64,000 bases of DNA from contig JAKSZP010013324.1 in NCBI GenBank assembly GCA_022478985.1, forward strand, positions 1 through 64,000, in the 5' to 3' direction. How positions within the stretch are numbered: position 1 is the first letter of the stretch; each line of letters starts with the position of its first letter. Of this stretch, positions 36,110-47,103 are shown in pieces. This stretch comes from Massospora cicadina (lineage: Eukaryota > Entomophthoromycota > Entomophthoromycetes > Entomophthorales > Entomophthoraceae). The position numbers and the translations under genes are program-made. Below the pieces are notes generated by a model. That model was not told the DNA's origin, made no database searches, and saw nothing but the letters and a program-made list of their open reading frames with translations.

Positions 36110-39100
36110 TGTTTTAGCCAATGGTGTCGTCAAGGCATTTACTAACTTTAGGAAATTCAAATCTGACCCTGTTTTTTGCATTACGCTCGCCCAAAACTTT
36201 ACAGGCTTTGAACGCACACTCATCTCTTCTATGCGGATTATCAAATTTAATATCTTGAATTAAATTAGTTGAAATTAGTGATTGCAACGGGAAATAATTT
36301 GTAACACTAACATCTAATTCCGCCTCTTCATGCAGAGTCAAAGAAAATTTTTGAAACTGTAAATCAGGTCAGCTGTGAGTTTAAAATCACAATCAGACTT
36401 TGAATGATTAGGTAAGTAAACTGATGAAATTGCATTAATAAGGACTCTGAGCCCTTCAAACATAGGGGCGGAGTGCTTCTGGAGTGGGCTTCAGCAGAGG
36501 CGCCATATTAAGCTTAGGTATATTGGGCCTTTGCAGCAACTTGATCAGAGCGGTGACTTCAAACATGGGTATTATTAATTCCTGGCCACACTACAAAGAC
36601 TAAGTAAAGGTGTTGGACTTCAAATTAGTTTTGATGCCAAATTTTCGCCACCATCCCACTCCAAAGATAATTGGATATAGCAGGTTTTTGACTGGCATGA
36701 AGTGGTCACCTAAAAGGTTCTTACTGACTTGATAATCAACTAGACCCTGAACCTTTTATGTGGGGATACCCTGGGAGGCACCTGCCCATACCATACTATC
36801 ATATAAGTGATATAAGTCAAGGTAATCAGTTAGTTCATTCCATAAAATTTTCAGAGTCACCAGTAATCACCTAAATTGCTGTCCTAAACTTCCCTATTTT
36901 GGGAAGAAAGAGTAGTACAAAGTAGAAATACCAAGATTGTTCTTTATTAGTACAGCAAAAGTTGCCAAACCAAAGGTAGTATCAGCTTCTGGAAGAATAG
37001 TGCCACCAGTATGTGTCTCTATAACAAAGAAGGGAGTGTGATAGTTTGCCACCCTTATTACTGATAGGACATACTAACAACATCTTTTAAAATATCATAC
37101 CTACTGCCATATTTTAGTATTAAACTTTTTCTTCATTTTTATTGTAGCAAATACTATTGGGTTTAGCTGAGTATTTTCAGAGGTGATATGGTATGTGAAA
37201 ATTGGATCAGGTTTAGCCTCACAATAGCTTACAACAGGTATGATCAAGTTTTATAAATTCTCGTTTTAACTGGAATTTTTGGGACGCAAAGGCATCATAA
37301 CCGCTTTAATATCAAGCGGGATATTGCCCATCATCATTACAGAGTAACTCCCTTCCGCTAAGGGCTTTTATCATTCTGGGGTGTGGAGTTCCAAAAGAGG
37401 ATGGTTATCAAAATTAATTTTTAACTAAACCTTTATGGATAGACCCCTACTGGCCCTCAAATTACCCAAGAGCAAAGGCGAGGAACTAAAAAGATGCGCC
37501 TTTCTAAAGTAAATTTGGGTTTTCTGGAGCGTTATTTATAGGGGTGGCCACTGGTGAGACAAGTCTGACCAAATTTGGAAATCTTAATTAAACCTTTGGG
37601 GCTAGACCCCTGATGACTCTCAATTTCCTCAAGAGTAAAGGCCCAACAATGGAAAGAGCCTCCATTTTTAAAGAGAATTTGGCTTTTTCAAAGAGCAGCA
37701 TTTATAGGGGTAGTCAAATGTAATACAACCCTGGCTAAATTGCTGAAAAATTAATCAATAACTTAAGCTTAGAACCCTTCCAACTCTCAAATTCACAAAA
37801 AGGAAGGTATGGAAGGAAGAGAATGCGGGTTACCCAGCTTCCAGAAGGCGTTCTAAACCTTAGACTGGGTAAAAAACCTTTAAAGACCCAGTTGATGGCA
37901 TTGGGTGAGACTAAAAACAGCCACTCAACGTCAAGAGTGAGATAGAGGGCTGGTTTTATTAAAATTATAAAACTTTAAAAATAAATAGAAGCCTGGGTAG
38001 CAGGACTTTGATCAGTTAAAACCACCAAATAATTTTAGGAAGGGTGGGAGCCTTTCTGCAGGCAGTAAAAATGAAACATTAAGATGGGCCACCACCAAAA
38101 TGAATGACATTGATGTGGTGAGAATAGTGACCACAGCAAACAGACAATGTACTAAATTACAACTATGATAGAGTACCACACATAAAAATCTTCACAAGCT
38201 TAAAAATATGGTTGGTCATTTAATGCAAGGAGAGAGTCTTTAACTCCTCAAAGAAACACCATTGAAAGGATTTTTCAGAAAATTTGCTTTTCTAAACAGT
38301 GGGCTCCGCTAGTGTGCCAGGCCAACCAGAATGGAGACTAAATGACCCTTGCTGTTTTGCCTTCATAGGAGTACCAACCCCCTACAAGTCCACGTCCAAC
38401 CCACCAACACAGAAGACCAACGACTTTGCCTTAGTCCCATATTCCATCTTAGGTCTGCCCTGGAGAGTCCATCCCCCATCCTAGGTGTACATAGCACTCC
38501 CGCGCTGCACCACCCTCATGACCAATTGCCATCCCATCTTGGGTGTTCCTCAGTGAGTCTATCCCCCATTCTGGGTGGCTATGGCACTCCCACGCTGCAC
38601 CACCCTCAATATTTATGGCCAGCAGCACATCATTGTTGGTTAGCTGGTTGTCCAGGTTCCTGCCAGTTCCTCATAGGGCTGAGGTATGGGAGCTGGCAGC
38701 GTTGGCCACTCCAGGCGCATCACCCTGCGCCTACTTTGGGGATCTCCAGTCCCACTATTATCCACTTTAGTGGCTCTTGCTACTTCAAATAGATAAAAGA
38801 TGGGTGAATGAGAGATTTTTATTGAAAGAGAATGATGACTATTTTTACCCTAGGGTACTACGCCTATGAAAACCCCTAAGCTATCAAAGCAGGAAATTCA
38901 ACCAATAGCATTCATTCATTAGAGTGACCCTTACAATCCACTAATCCTGTTCACCAAATATTATGTTGACTCATTCTTAGCATGAGTTGCCAGTCAGTCA
39001 TAAATAAAATTTCTATTATAATAAATACATTGAGCATCCTCAGCATAAGTCGCCAGTACTCCAAATTAGGCAGAAAATTCATAAGTAAACAATTGATAAC

Positions 39101-39430
39101 AAATACTTTGGCTTTCAACTGGAGAATCTACAATCTTTTTTCATACCAGTTGGCATCAGGATAAGAATCCGCTGAACTCAGATTCAAGTCAGTGAAATCA
39201 TCATCAGATGGTTGATACAAGTACATCGGCTTTCCACAGGAAATTCCCACAAGCACCCACAATTTTTGGAGTTGGCTCTGAACTAGGAATCTGTTAAAAC
39301 TAAAATGATTACTATTTTTATAACATTAAATAATATCAAACTAGACAATTAGCCATCAATCACTCCTGACTAACTGACACCCCTAATTCTGATATTATTG
39401 GGAGGAATCCATCTGGTTAATTTCTGACAG
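36110..39430 (-). pseudogene. D gag and protease region, decayed
   Basis: Minus-strand coding relics are present. PIIFGVGWWRKFGIKTNLKS at 36,610-36,685 matches E. A protease relic at 36,850-36,935 reads VITGDSENFM, aligning to VDTGAAGNFM in E, with the catalytic Asp lost. A 75-codon frame at 36,114-36,341 (ELDVSVTNYFPLQSL) lies where the protease-RT linker is expected. An acidic piece PSDDDFTDLNLSSADSYPD near 39,180-39,240 may be gag. Between 38,460 and 38,620 a phrase containing GCTGCACCACCCTCA occurs twice, 93 bp apart. The rest cannot be assigned. Confidence 0.6.
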
Positions 39431-39439
39431 GATTGAGTA

Positions 39440-40036
39440 ACCACACCTTGTAAGGCACAACAACCTATAGCTTATAGATAAAATTAAAAATATATCAACA
39501 AGGAGTTAGAACAAGAGGCCTGCAAAAGGTAGTGTTTGATAACTAATAATATAAAATAATCTTTATAGAGGTAAGGGAGCAAACCAACAGCGAGATTGGT
39601 TGAAGAAACACTATTAAAAACTGTGAGGATGGGCGTGGATACTCTTGCCAAGGCTTGTAAATGATTTTGGCCAATACACAATGCTACCATCAATGGTAGT
39701 TCTATGGCTCAATTAGGTGAAAGCTTAAGACTTTGAAAATGAATATTATCTTTTTTATACTATAAATTTTGTAAATGAATCAGATATATATATTTTGAAA
39801 TCAAATGTAACAAACCATCATCATTCAAATTATAACAGGTAATTTTTAGTACCATTGATGTACATCCAGAACTGCATCACATAATATCTGTGGATTATAC
39901 TGGGCTTGCTTAGACTTAGCCCAGCATTGAACCTTGTATATCTGGGGTTAGAGAGGGCGTTCTACTTGGCTCCTTTGGATTTTATCATTTTTATCCTTAT
40001 TCCAACAATTTACTTCAGAAATCATGCCATGAGACA
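39440..40036 (-). repeat. 5' LTR of chromovirus D
   Basis: It aligns with 22,890-23,499. In its own orientation it starts TGTCTCATGGCATGATTTCT. The two LTRs differ at many positions and have small indels, consistent with an old insertion. The boundary on the left is approximate. Confidence 0.8.
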
Positions 40037-41336
40037 TGATTTCTGGAACTAGGAAATTCAGCCTTAAAACTCAGAGAAGCCTTATCAATCCATAGAAACT
40101 GGTTCAGGTCACCAAATACAAGGTTAAAACTCATTGATTACAAATCTAAGTCAAGAGTAAGTCCCTGAAAATTTCTAGTTTTAAATTAACTGATGAGATT
40201 GGCTCCTCAGGAATCAGGTTACACTAAACACACAATTTAAGTAAACCTTCTCAAGTTTAATTTGATCAGAGGACCCCTACTGCTGATTTGAAAAATCCAT
40301 TGTCAAAGCTTCTATGACCTTGTACAAATCTATCTGTCAACCCCTCAAATTCAGACTGCTCTTCTCAACCCTAACCAAGGGGAACCAGTGAAGGGAGTGT
40401 GTAGTCTTGTCTATTTACAAGCCCCAATTTCCCTCCCCCACTGAGCATAAAAGGCAAAAGCTCCTCTTTGGTCTTTTCTCAGTTTAATCTTTTATTTAGG
40501 TTCTTTAAATCTAAAATCTTAATCTTCTTAACTTCTCTCTGAAGACTCTACAAGTTTATTACCTACCAACATTTTCTTAGAATCCAACAAAATACGCTGC
40601 CATCAGCGTTCTGGGCCAAATAATTATTGGTGGGAATTCTGATCCATTGATCAGCAGTACACCACTCACTAGTGGAAGTTATAAAAAGTTACAATCCAAA
40701 ATTGTTTTACTAATTTGCTGTGCCAGAAGACCAACTTAATATGCCAAATTAAATCCGCTGACCCACCACAGGTTTTGTGAAATTCAGGCAACGTGAGGCC
40801 TTCAAAATCCGCCAGATCTGACATGCTGATTGTGGACGATAAATGTCTATCTTTGCAACCTTGACAAGGAGCTTTGTTACCAGATTATCTGAGCATTGAT
40901 ACTTGGGGCAATCTACCCCAGTTTATATAGATAAAGTTATCTGCTATTCTAATTCCTTTGCTGACTTCGTGCAGTAGTTTGATCCACCCTGCCAACCACA
41001 AAATGATTGCCAAGCTGCCCTGTGTATGAATCAAAATAATTTTTTGATTCATGATCCAAAACATAATTATCATGAATCAGCAGCTCCTAGTGAACTTAGA
41101 TATTATTCTATATATGGAGAATAACCAAGAGGACTTTGGGACTAATACCAAAGGCCAGCAATTCCAATACAGGAGGAGTGGTCATCCTCCCTGACTCTCC
41201 CACCCTAGGGGATTCCTCAGAAGAACCTACAGTTGCCCCACTGCAGCCATTTGGTTTGCTATGGGGCCTTTAGTACGTTATTAAACTTTTATTACCCTCA
41301 CAGGTTTTATAAGGCGTATCTCCTACAAGTCATAAG
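40037..41336. other. Unassigned sequence between D and E
   Basis: No gene was found. A promoter-like arrangement occurs at 40,440-40,480 (GAGCATAAAAGGCAAAAGC followed by a pyrimidine-rich run), reminiscent of an LTR promoter, and an LTR-like end could lie near 40,620. No second copy is in the window, so this is weak. The 5 bp ATAAG at 41,332-41,336 abut the E LTR. Confidence 0.35.
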
Positions 41337-42042
41337 TGTTAGGGAGACGGCATATGAACTTTAGACTGTCCTGCCAGTCAGGATGCAAAAGCGCTCAAAA
41401 GGCAATCCAGAATGCTAGAGGTATTGCCGCCCAAATGATGTTATAATGCGCGGGGAGATGTGTTACAAGTGAGCGCTGGTGTGTTGCAAGCATAAAGTGA
41501 AACCTGGCAATGAACCAGGCTGTAACAACTCCAGATCCAGTGGGCCTTGCTGCAGAGAGTTGAAAAATTGGACTAGCTGCTTTGGGATACTCCATAGAAG
41601 GGTTTGACACAAAAACAGAGGTGAGGGGGCGGATCCTTGCGTGAAGTGGAGATAGATGAGCCAACAGTATTCTGATATCCTGCTGGTGGATGGCTTTAAC
41701 AATTGGGTTGAATTCCCAGAAGTTTCTTACATGATATTCCAAGTTGGCTATGGAGGGAGCTGTCATTACTATCATGACTGGTATTGACCAACCAATCTTA
41801 GGGCCCAATGGGCCACAGGGTTAGTGCCATAGGGAGCTCAGAAAGTAAAATTTGAAATAAAATAAAAAATCGGAAACTCAAGAGATTTTTAATGAGAATT
41901 AAATTTTAGGAAAACAACCAACAATTTCCTCAGTGTGTTATGACTGTTTAATTATATGATTAAATTGAAGAATAAATCTAGAGAAGTATGGAATTGGGGC
42001 CCTCAAGATTTGACATAACCTGGAAAACTTTAGAGGGAGGGG
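41337..42042 (-). repeat. LTR of chromovirus E, distal half, separated by element C
   Basis: From TGTTAGGGAGAC onward it aligns with solo LTR G (TGTCAGGAGAACAG...), including CCTGCCAG, CCAGAATGC and, at 41,880-42,035, AACCAACAATTT and the TTTGACATAACC stretch. It stops where element C begins at 42,043 and resumes at 59,558. Compared with G it carries an extra segment of about 370 bp (41,440-41,810). Confidence 0.85.
41395..41808 (-). CDS. 137-codon unbroken frame inside the E LTR, unknown
   Basis: The frame starts with an ATG at 41,808 and has no stop for 137 codons, unusual in this decayed locus. The translation is Ala, Pro and aromatic rich (for example ILLAHLSPLHARI, SNPSMEYPKAASPIF). Most of it lies in the segment absent from solo LTR G, so it looks like captured DNA. 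No domain was recognised and no zinc or catalytic motif is visible. It could be a fragment of a host gene, of another transposon, or chance. Confidence 0.35.
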   Translation of the reverse strand: MGPKIGWSIPVMIVMTAPSIANLEYHVRNFWEFNPIVKAIHQQDIRILLAHLSPLHARIRPLTSVFVSNPSMEYPKAASPIFQLSAARPTGSGVVTAWFIARFHFMLATHQRSLVTHLPAHYNIIWAAIPLAFWIAF

Positions 42043-42518
42043 TGTCTGGAAATTGATATGATCGGACAATACACTATCCATACCAACGGATCAGAGGGGG
42101 AATCAAGACGAGTCTCAAGGTTCATGAAAAAGGTATATGAGTTATAATTGATCAAAGTGATGACCATTCAGAGAATTGAAAGGATTTATGCCAAGATTCA
42201 ATATGAATGAGAATTTCTAGAGAAGGAAAGATGAATTGAAGACTACCAAGCTGAGGGTGCATCCATCTTGGGGAACTGAGATATAAAAAGTCACATGGAG
42301 GATTGAAAGGGGATCTTTTTTTGTGGTTGTATAATTTCAGATAAGTCTGCAATTTATATTAATAAAGGTCAAAATAAGTGGCGATAGCTCTATATAGAAG
42401 TTTATCAAGTTTATTAGTAAAATTGGCGGTCTTCATATCATCTGATTTGGTTGCTCAGTGGCTAATACCCTGTGTAAACCAACTCGGTGGAATCAAGTCT
42501 AGACGCCAAGAACTAACA
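42043..42518 (+). repeat. 5' LTR of element C
   Basis: It is 476 bp, starts TGTCTGGAAATTGATATG and ends AAGAACTAACA. It matches the 3' LTR closely throughout (shared TGAAAGGGGATCTTTTTTTG and GGCTAATACCCTGTGTAAAC). Confidence 0.92.
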
Positions 42519-42519
42519 G

Positions 42520-42535
42520 TGGTACTCACTACAGG
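42520..42535 (+). promoter_or_regulatory. Primer-binding site of element C
   Basis: TGGTACTCACTACAGG differs by one base from the site in B and starts one base after the LTR. Confidence 0.75.
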
Positions 42536-42574
42536 GGACACTAGGCAACTGTAGTTTTTCAACAATTAAATACA

Positions 42575-43998
42575 ATGATGAGTCCTCATTCATTCCGATA
42601 TAATTTGATCAGATTCTGGGCGTGGTATGCTGAAGAAGCCTGGGAGGCACCTAACCATGAACCAACATTATTTACTGTGACCAAACCAGGGGATGATGAA
42701 GCTATGATCAATTTGCAATTTGAGAATTGCCCTGAGCTGACGACCAACCAACAAGGACGCTCCACAAATGTGACTCCCCAACAACTAAGAAGTATTATGG
42801 AGTGGCTGTTGCATGGGTATCGCCTATACAAAGATGAGACTGGGAAAAATGCCCTAAGTTTATTCTATAACCAACGTGATCAAGAAAATTGCTACGCCCT
42901 ATACATGTCTTATTTGGATGCAACTACAACGGGGTTGGCTCACCACCTTGATACCCACGGAATTGATAGATATCTAGTTGCTTATGTGCAACCTTTAATT
43001 CGCTAGCTACTGCGTGTGCTGGCTTGCCATAATATTGAAATCAGAGATGTATTATGGTTCACATGAGCACAGCAGCATGATACTCGCCTCCTGCTCAAAT
43101 GCCTCAATAGTTTGTTTTTGGAAATACAAGGGGTGCTGGCCCAGATGGATCATCATGTTGGGGAAGTCCGCCATCAATTGGACATTCTGGTATCACAGTT
43201 AAATTTAGAATACCTCGAGTAATAAGAGAACTACTGGATCAGAATGGCCTATTGGTGGAGTGGATTCAGGATGTAACAACATTGGGTAATAATACCAAGC
43301 GCTTTATGACAGAGCTAGCTGAATGGCTGGAAGCTCTTGAAGCTGTGATTGCCCAGCTTAAGGAAAAAATGACCCTGATGGAACAGCAAGTGGCGGCCCA
43401 AGTCGGCTCTCTATTGACGGAATTAACCCAACTTCATATCAAATGGAATACCCAGAGAATGGCAGATAATGCGCTTATCCTTTGGTCAACATCTCCCAAA
43501 TATCTTCAGCTTATCTGTCAGGTTACACGACTGGACTTTATTAGTCAGGCTGAGCGCCAATGAACCTTTCCTCTTCCAATTGGTGAGACAAGAGAGTATG
43601 TGGACATGCAAGGGAGCCTTGATACCCTTTGATGGGCCAATGAGGGATTGGTATGGGAACAAGCCTCCCTTGCTAACCAAACAAATGACGCAAATCAACA
43701 AGTGGATAATGCTAGCCAGCAGCAAATCTGCCTGCAGAACATAATCAAAGAGGTCCTCTCACAATTACAAGCCGTGGAACAGAAACTGAACGTTAAGAGG
43801 GAATTCTGCCAGGAGTTGCAAAATCATTATGAAATGCTGCAACAGGAAGTTCAGGATAGATGGTGTAAATGCTATTTGGTTAAAGCGGAGCAGTTGATCA
43901 ACGAACAGTTTGTGGGGCATGCTGGAGCTGGGGGGAATGGGTCAGTTAGTGGCGATTTGGGGGAAGAATGCTATGGATTGGCAAATGAGTATCCCTAG
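42575..43998 (+). pseudogene. Element C gag N-terminal region with coiled coil
   Basis: A 143-codon frame (42,575-43,006) of unknown fold, starting MMSPHSFRYNLIRFWAWYAE, is followed in other frames by two long helical stretches. 43,252-43,560 includes LAEWLEALEAVIAQLKEKM and VGSLLTELTQLHIKW; 43,690-43,900 includes IIKEVLSQLQAVEQKLNVK. Their heptad pattern of Leu/Val/Ile suggests coiled coils that could drive Gag assembly. This is inference from the pattern, since I do not recognise a named domain. Stops separate the frames. Confidence 0.6.
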
Positions 43999-44339
43999 GG
44001 TGGTATGATGGACCCCTGTGCGACACCACTTCCTCTGAGTCCTTTTCAATGAAGTTGAGTCCATCCGGCCAGCTGTATGATAATGCACAAAGGGATGGTT
44101 CCCATAGTCATTCTGAAACCAATTCTCCTGTTCCTTGCAGCAGAAACCTGGAACAAAGAAAATTTGTTCGAATCTAAAAATTACCTCCTTTCAGTTGTGA
44201 CAGGAACCTACACAGTTACTTTAAGCATTTTGAATTTGCTGTGGAAGGGGCTACTGATTGACAAAAAGCGAAGCTGTTGCCATCTGCTTTAGTTGTGGAA
44301 AGCGCAGATCAAGTTACCTGCTATCTTCCAAATAGCTCA

Positions 44340-44960
44340 GTATCCTACAAAGAAGTTAAAGCGATTGTTCTCCGCTGTTTGGGGGTGCTACCAAGATGGC
44401 CCAATGGAAAGCCAACTTTATGACTATACAGTTTTACCAAAATGAGACCCTGTTAGAATTCACTGAGCATTTTTTGGTGAAAGCACATGTCCTACTTAGA
44501 GCTAACACTTTATCCGCCAAAGATGTTGGTATATCAATTATGGCAGCTGTCAAACCACATCAGGAACTATATAACGCTATTTCTTATGTATTGGATGGAG
44601 ATACCTGACTTATTTGAATAGTGAACACATTATGTCGACTCTCCGCCACAATCAGCACCCCCAATGTAGCCCAAAAGATCTCTGCTGTATCCACTCCAAC
44701 CACTATAGGATATAGGCCGCAGCGACTGGGTTATCAGTTGCTGGAACATATTCATCCCTCATACAAGTCAGTGGACCCTTTTCAGCCCATGCATGCTTCA
44801 CCAGTTCATCTGAGACCTTGGAACCATACTGGCAACTTCCGACCTGGTCCTTCTTCCACAAGCTATATATGTGAACCTTTTATGAACACTTGCTTCCAGT
44901 GCGTATGAAGAGGGCGTTATGCGGGCAATTGCCCTAACAAACCACAAGTGTATGCAATGC
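44340..44960 (+). pseudogene. Element C gag core and nucleocapsid knuckle
   Basis: The core frame (44,396-44,608) reads WKANFMTIQFYQNETLLEF, FLVKAHVLLRANTL and VKPHQELYNAISYVL, as in retrotransposon gag. The knuckle at 44,885-44,925 reads CFQCV then a stop and RGRYAGNC. Spacing fits C-x2-C-x4-H-x4-C, with the His replaced by Arg and TGA in place of an Arg codon. The knuckle normally binds the element RNA. Confidence 0.75.
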
Positions 44961-44988
44961 CAACTGAGAAAGTTGAGCAGGGAAAAGC

Positions 44989-45909
44989 TTGAGCGGAGTA
45001 AAGACGGGACTCTCTACCTCCACTGAGTCCAATTCACATGTCCCTAACAACTCAAAAACGTCTTTTTATATAGAATTCGAACCTCAATTGGATGATTTGT
45101 TATATCAACAGCTTTCGTTTAATACCCCTGCTTCCGCTTCTGAGAGTAAAAGTTCACCCCATAGTCCCAACTTCTGTCAAGACATGCAGAAGCCATATGC
45201 GTGGCAGATCCTGGAGCAAACTGGAACTAGTAACGCAGATCCCTTGGTAAACGTCGCCTCTTTAGTAAGGGTTAACATAGCCATTCCAGTGGAGAAAATC
45301 ACTAGTGAGTATCCTCAGGTTAGCAATTGCATTTCCTCCTTTTTGAGTAACACAAAGCCCTTGAACGTACAAGTAATAAACAATGATGTTCCTTCCTACT
45401 CAGAATGACTTACTTTGACATTTTCATTAAAACACAAAAATCCGCGCTACCATAGACATGGGAGCACCTGTGAATATTTTTTCCACCCGGTTGGTACTAA
45501 ACTTATGTTATAACTGGATGTGGACCATTGAGTAGTATACGGGACTGCGGGATCCATAGCACTGTTTCTAAAGGTGCATATAGCGCGTTGCCTTTACGAT
45601 TTTGGTCAGTCCAGGTTTCTGCTCCAGTGGTTTTACCAAATAACAACTATGATATGTTAATCATCGCGACTTTTATGAGGAAATTTGGTGTTGTGATAAA
45701 TATGGCGGAGGAAACTCTTACTATTTTTGGCCAACAGATTCCCATATATTTTTCCTCTTGTGGAATCCCAATGGATCCAGTCCACTCTAGACAAATCAAT
45801 CTAGCGTACAGCGATGGAGTGATTCCTGTTCATTATTGACGACTGAGTCAGTGTACCAGGACCCTCTTCAACCAGATATATGAGTACAAAGGAATTCCGC
45901 TTTAGGCAA
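44989..45909 (+). pseudogene. Element C protease region, cut by element F
   Basis: A 139-codon linker frame (44,989-45,408) is followed near 45,440-45,490 by the protease site IDMGAPVNIFSTRLV. The Thr of DTG has changed to Met, but the Asp remains. The hydrophobic flap and core follow at 45,528-45,839 (SAPVVLPNNNYDMLI, FMRKFGVVINM). The frame stops at 45,909, where F begins, and continues after 56,094. Confidence 0.75.
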
Positions 45910-45946
45910 TGTTGGGATTTTTGCCCATATTCCCAGCCTGCTAGAT

Positions 45947-47103
45947 TGTCAGGAGAACAGAAAGTGAGAATTAGACTGGCCTGCCAGCCTAGGTGCCAGA
46001 GCACCCAAATGCAAATCAGAATGCCCAAGGCACTGCTGCTGGTATGATGGATATAAAACTGGAAAGGAGTTTTATCAATATCTGCCAGTGAGCTAGAATC
46101 TCATACAGGCACAAAATAGAATACCAGACAAACTTAGCTGTTAACCCTGAGGGGTACAAGAGTGCCAGCAGAGAAGGCGGTTTAATTCCCAACATACAAA
46201 AACAAAATTTTGGGGAAGGTTTTTAATGGAAAATATAAGGAAGAAAAATTGACCAACAATTTTCTTAGTGCAATGTGACTGATTAAATAGTGGTTGATTT
46301 AGAGAGGAAACAAGCTGGGATTGGGTCCCTTGAGTTTGACCTAACCAGTGAATTATTTGGGAGTGGGGAACAGATGACTTAGCTGGGAACTGACATCAAA
46401 GAATTTGCAGCAGGCTGAGTCTCTATCAATTTGACCTCAAACGTCTGAACCAAAGCTTGGATATGTTTCCGATGGTTGGTGTGATGGTGTTTAGCCTGAC
46501 GAGCAGCAGAAATCCCCCAAGGTCACCCCATGTAGGGGTGGGACCATTTGGTTGGGAACGGGTTCAGGACGCCCAACTCGCCCATGCCTGGTCGCTGGGC
46601 TGTTCATTTGGTCAGAATCATTGCTTTGGGCACAACGCCTGATTTTCTGGCAGGGAGCTTTATACCCTCATCAATGGTGCCCGATGCTATTGCCTGCCCA
46701 TTGAGGATGATCCCCAATGATTTTGGGGGGAGGGAATTTTCTCAATCATATTGTTAGCCATATTGAAACCGTTGGCTGTTCCAGCCAATAGATCAGTCTT
46801 CATTCCTTTCCAACCATTTGTAATTTGGACATCAGCTGACTGCCACTTGATTTTGTTCCAATTGATTTCATTTTGACAATCTCAGCGCAGATTCCACTAA
46901 TTCCCCATAACAGTTCTGCTGAGGTAAGTGTGGGTACCGGAGGAGGGATCTGAAGCAGAAGAGCTGTTACCCAGCGCTTGTCTACCATGTGGGCAAGATC
47001 GCCCTGAGTAACAAGAGGTACAGCCATCCTCTTTGGTGCCTTTTTACTTGGGAATGGGAGGATGGCCCAATCAACAGCCAGGGGATGTTCCCTGGGACTT
47101 ACA
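45947..47103 (-). repeat. Solo LTR G (E family) nested in the F 5' LTR
   Basis: It is bounded by an exact 5-bp duplication TAGAT (45,942-45,946 and 47,104-47,108) with ends TGTCAGGAG...GGGACTTACA. The same sequence, rearranged by insertions, forms the 3' LTR of chromovirus E, whose orientation (minus) is used here. At 1157 bp it is shorter than the E LTR (about 1.6 kb), which has two extra segments. Confidence 0.92.
46800..47090 (-). pseudogene. Coding-like segment within solo LTR G
   Basis: The minus frame from an ATG at 47,027 reads AVPLVTQGDLAHMVDKRWV, TALLLQIPPPVPTL and ISGICAEIVKMKS. Upstream, in the same frame, WAILPFPSKKAPKRM precedes it. The E LTR has WAVFSFPSKKCLKRAAVPL and IIQGDLTHVVDE in the corresponding place, and 22,590-22,857 has a third version. 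Conservation at protein level suggests real coding ancestry, but no known domain is recognised. Confidence 0.5.

Larger units (their letters stand above)
22890..40036 (-). mobile_element. Chromovirus D: Ty3/Gypsy with chromodomain, split by LINE III
   Basis: On the minus strand the order is 5' LTR (about 39,440-40,036), gag/protease (about 39,400 to 36,110), LINE III insertion, then RT, RNase H, integrase, chromodomain and 3' LTR (22,890-23,499). Protein similarity to chromovirus E runs across the insertion: PIIFGVGWW at 36,640-36,685 matches E's PIILGVDWW, and the RT resumes at 26,335. With the insertion removed it is about 7.4 kb. A possible target duplication starts TGATT at 40,037, but the left end is not exact. 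Confidence 0.85.

Noticed and set aside
38349..38792. 147-codon plus frame as a gene
   Set aside because: It lies antisense within chromovirus D, contains an internal direct repeat, and shows no domain. Its similarity to 19.2-19.5 kb is explained by a shared repeat.
40440..40660. Promoter and LTR end of a further retrotransposon
   Set aside because: There is a TATA-like motif and a pyrimidine run, but no second copy, no TSD and no internal coding sequence.
42575..43006. Host gene between C LTR and gag
   Set aside because: It starts right after the primer site, runs in the element's orientation and precedes the gag coiled coils, so it is most simply the gag N-terminus.
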